This document shows, piece after piece, positions 63,015-64,000 of a stretch of DNA of 64,000 nt; the stretch's first letter is position 1; each line of letters begins with the position of its first letter. Position numbers and translations under genes: made by a program. Location: contig JAUYAB010000020.1 of assembly GCA_030693705.1 (NCBI GenBank), positions 1-64,000 on the forward strand, written 5' to 3'. This stretch comes from Ignavibacteria bacterium. Lineage in GTDB: Bacteria > Bacteroidota > Ignavibacteria > Ignavibacteriales > Ignavibacteriaceae. Below the pieces are notes generated by a model, which saw only the letters and a program-made list of their open reading frames with translations, had not been told where the DNA came from and did no database searches.

Positions 63015-64000
63015 AGACGATAATCACTTTCTTTAATGTAGTTATTTTGTCGAGCGTCTTACTCGCGCAACTCGAAGTGTCATCCGAATTTTACCGATAT
63101 TCCGATGACAACATTTACAACAGTGCGGTCAAGGTTTCGGATAATATTTATAACGCAGCTTTGAATGGTGCATATAATTTTAGCAGTGAAAAAAATACGC
63201 TGCAAGTGTATAATCAAAATTCGATGAATTACTATCAAGAGAACCTGGGAACCTCGTCTTTTCTAAGGAAATATGGGATTGCTGATAATCTCCGGATTTC
63301 TGATGAGAATTCACTCAATCTTGGAATAAATTATAGCATCAAAAACAACCGTGATGTCTTTACGATTCTCGATTTTTCTCAGATTTCAGCGTATGGAAAC
63401 TATAGGCATTCGTTTTCCGAATCCGACATCTTAACCGGTGGTTACATTTACTACAACAACAGTTTTACAAATTTTTCGTTATTCTCACATTCGGTTCATA
63501 AAACTTTTTTAAGATTCAACACTTCGTTCGAGACAGAAACCTCTTTGATCCTAAGCTGTGATTTAAGCGCCAAATTATATCCAGCCGCAGAAGAAAATCC
63601 GGCGAGCGAAGCGTATCAGCTCAACTTATTTACTCAAGTAGGGCAGGCTATTGCTGAGAATACCGGTTTGAGTCTCTATTTTCAACTGCGAAGCAATCTT
63701 TCACAAACGACCAGATCATTTTATTACGACAATACGCTTTTTTATCAAGATGAACTCTTCAACGATGTGTTTTCAAATGAAGGATTTGAGACGGGAATTT
63801 CTTTATCAAAATTATTTTCTCCAACCTTCGGGATGAAAGCAGAGTTAACTTACGCTAAAAGGGAATATTCAATGCTGCCGGTTTACGACTACTACGGCAA
63901 CATCGTTGCTTCAGCTCGATTAGATAACCAATTTGGCGTTGGATTGGAAATACAAAATGATCTTTCTAATTATGTTTCCGGGTTGGCGGCTCATGTTAAT
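63011..64000 (+). CDS. Outer-membrane beta-barrel-like protein, 3' end beyond the window
   Basis: A frame open from TTG 63011 to the last base gives 330 residues with no stop. It starts with a signal peptide (MKTIITFFNVVILSSVLLAQ) and continues with alternating aromatic/polar strands such as GGYIYYNNSFTNFSLFS and GLSLYFQLRSNLSQ, typical of a transmembrane barrel. GGGAAAGGGAAA before the TTG serves as a ribosome-binding site. It lies directly behind the small secreted protein, which may be its partner. Confidence 0.75.
   Translation, partial: MKTIITFFNVVILSSVLLAQLEVSSEFYRYSDDNIYNSAVKVSDNIYNAALNGAYNFSSEKNTLQVYNQNSMNYYQENLGTSSFLRKYGIADNLRISDENSLNLGINYSIKNNRDVFTILDFSQISAYGNYRHSFSESDILTGGYIYYNNSFTNFSLFSHSVHKTFLRFNTSFETETSLILSCDLSAKLYPAAEENPASEAYQLNLFTQVGQAIAENTGLSLYFQLRSNLSQTTRSFYYDNTLFYQDELFNDVFSNEGFETGISLSKLFSPTFGMKAELTYAKREYSMLPVYDYYGNIVASARLDNQFGVGLEIQNDLSNYVSGLAAHVN

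Overview
The window is an AT-rich chromosomal segment that most resembles the Ignavibacteria/Chlorobi side of the Bacteroidota superphylum. The signs are a promoter with the Bacteroidota-type -10 (TAnnTTTG) before the ilv operon, a GWxTD-family lipoprotein, a PorV-like outer-membrane protein, many secreted lipoproteins, and gaps full of short palindromic and modular repeats. Unlike classical Bacteroidetes, several genes have clear Shine-Dalgarno sequences (for example GGAGG before rpsA). The taxonomic placement is inference.

Layout. 1-8056: the end of a HhH-type DNA glycosylase, small membrane proteins, an ECF sigma / anti-sigma / DUF4097 operon closed by a terminator, a secreted thioredoxin and a DUF1028 protein. 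8267-20071: a complete branched-chain amino-acid operon, ilvD-ilvB-ilvN-ilvC-leuB-leuA-leuC-leuD-cimA. It starts at a strong promoter followed by a 55-codon Ile/Val/Leu-rich leader peptide and mutually exclusive RNA pairings, which points to attenuation, and it ends at a strong terminator. CimA supplies 2-oxobutyrate from pyruvate, so isoleucine can be made without threonine. 20072-22227: repeat-rich, including eight exact-length copies of a 42-bp tandem unit.

22228-about 30007 looks like an integron gene-cassette array without an integrase in view (CALIN-like). Four same-strand cassettes each end in an attC-like site. attC1-3 have bulged imperfect palindromes, and the cassette starts and R' boxes are complementary. 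The cargo is a HEPN-like protein; a three-gene cassette (radical SAM, small WYL-like protein, dCTP-deaminase-fold protein with a membrane tail and the catalytic Glu replaced by Gln); a TrlF-like PHP-ATPase; and a membrane protein with a HAD phosphatase. This cargo looks defence- or signalling-like and is the most novel part of the window.

30450-47197: secreted lipoproteins, an alpha/beta hydrolase, a PorV-like barrel, gltB-gltD (glutamate synthase), a minus-strand group (GNAT, methyltransferase, LOG, Ada) and a GH43 glycosidase. 47198-64000: a decayed toxin-antitoxin locus, an inositol monophosphatase, lon, fRMsr, dnaX, cmk, a HEPN-MNT toxin-antitoxin pair, ispH, rpsA, mtaB and cell-envelope genes. 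Just upstream of dnaX lies a 19-codon copy of its own 5' end that differs only at third codon positions. It is separated from the intact gene by a Schlafen-AlbA-type ATPase gene, a signature of an insertion or recombination event at the dnaX start.
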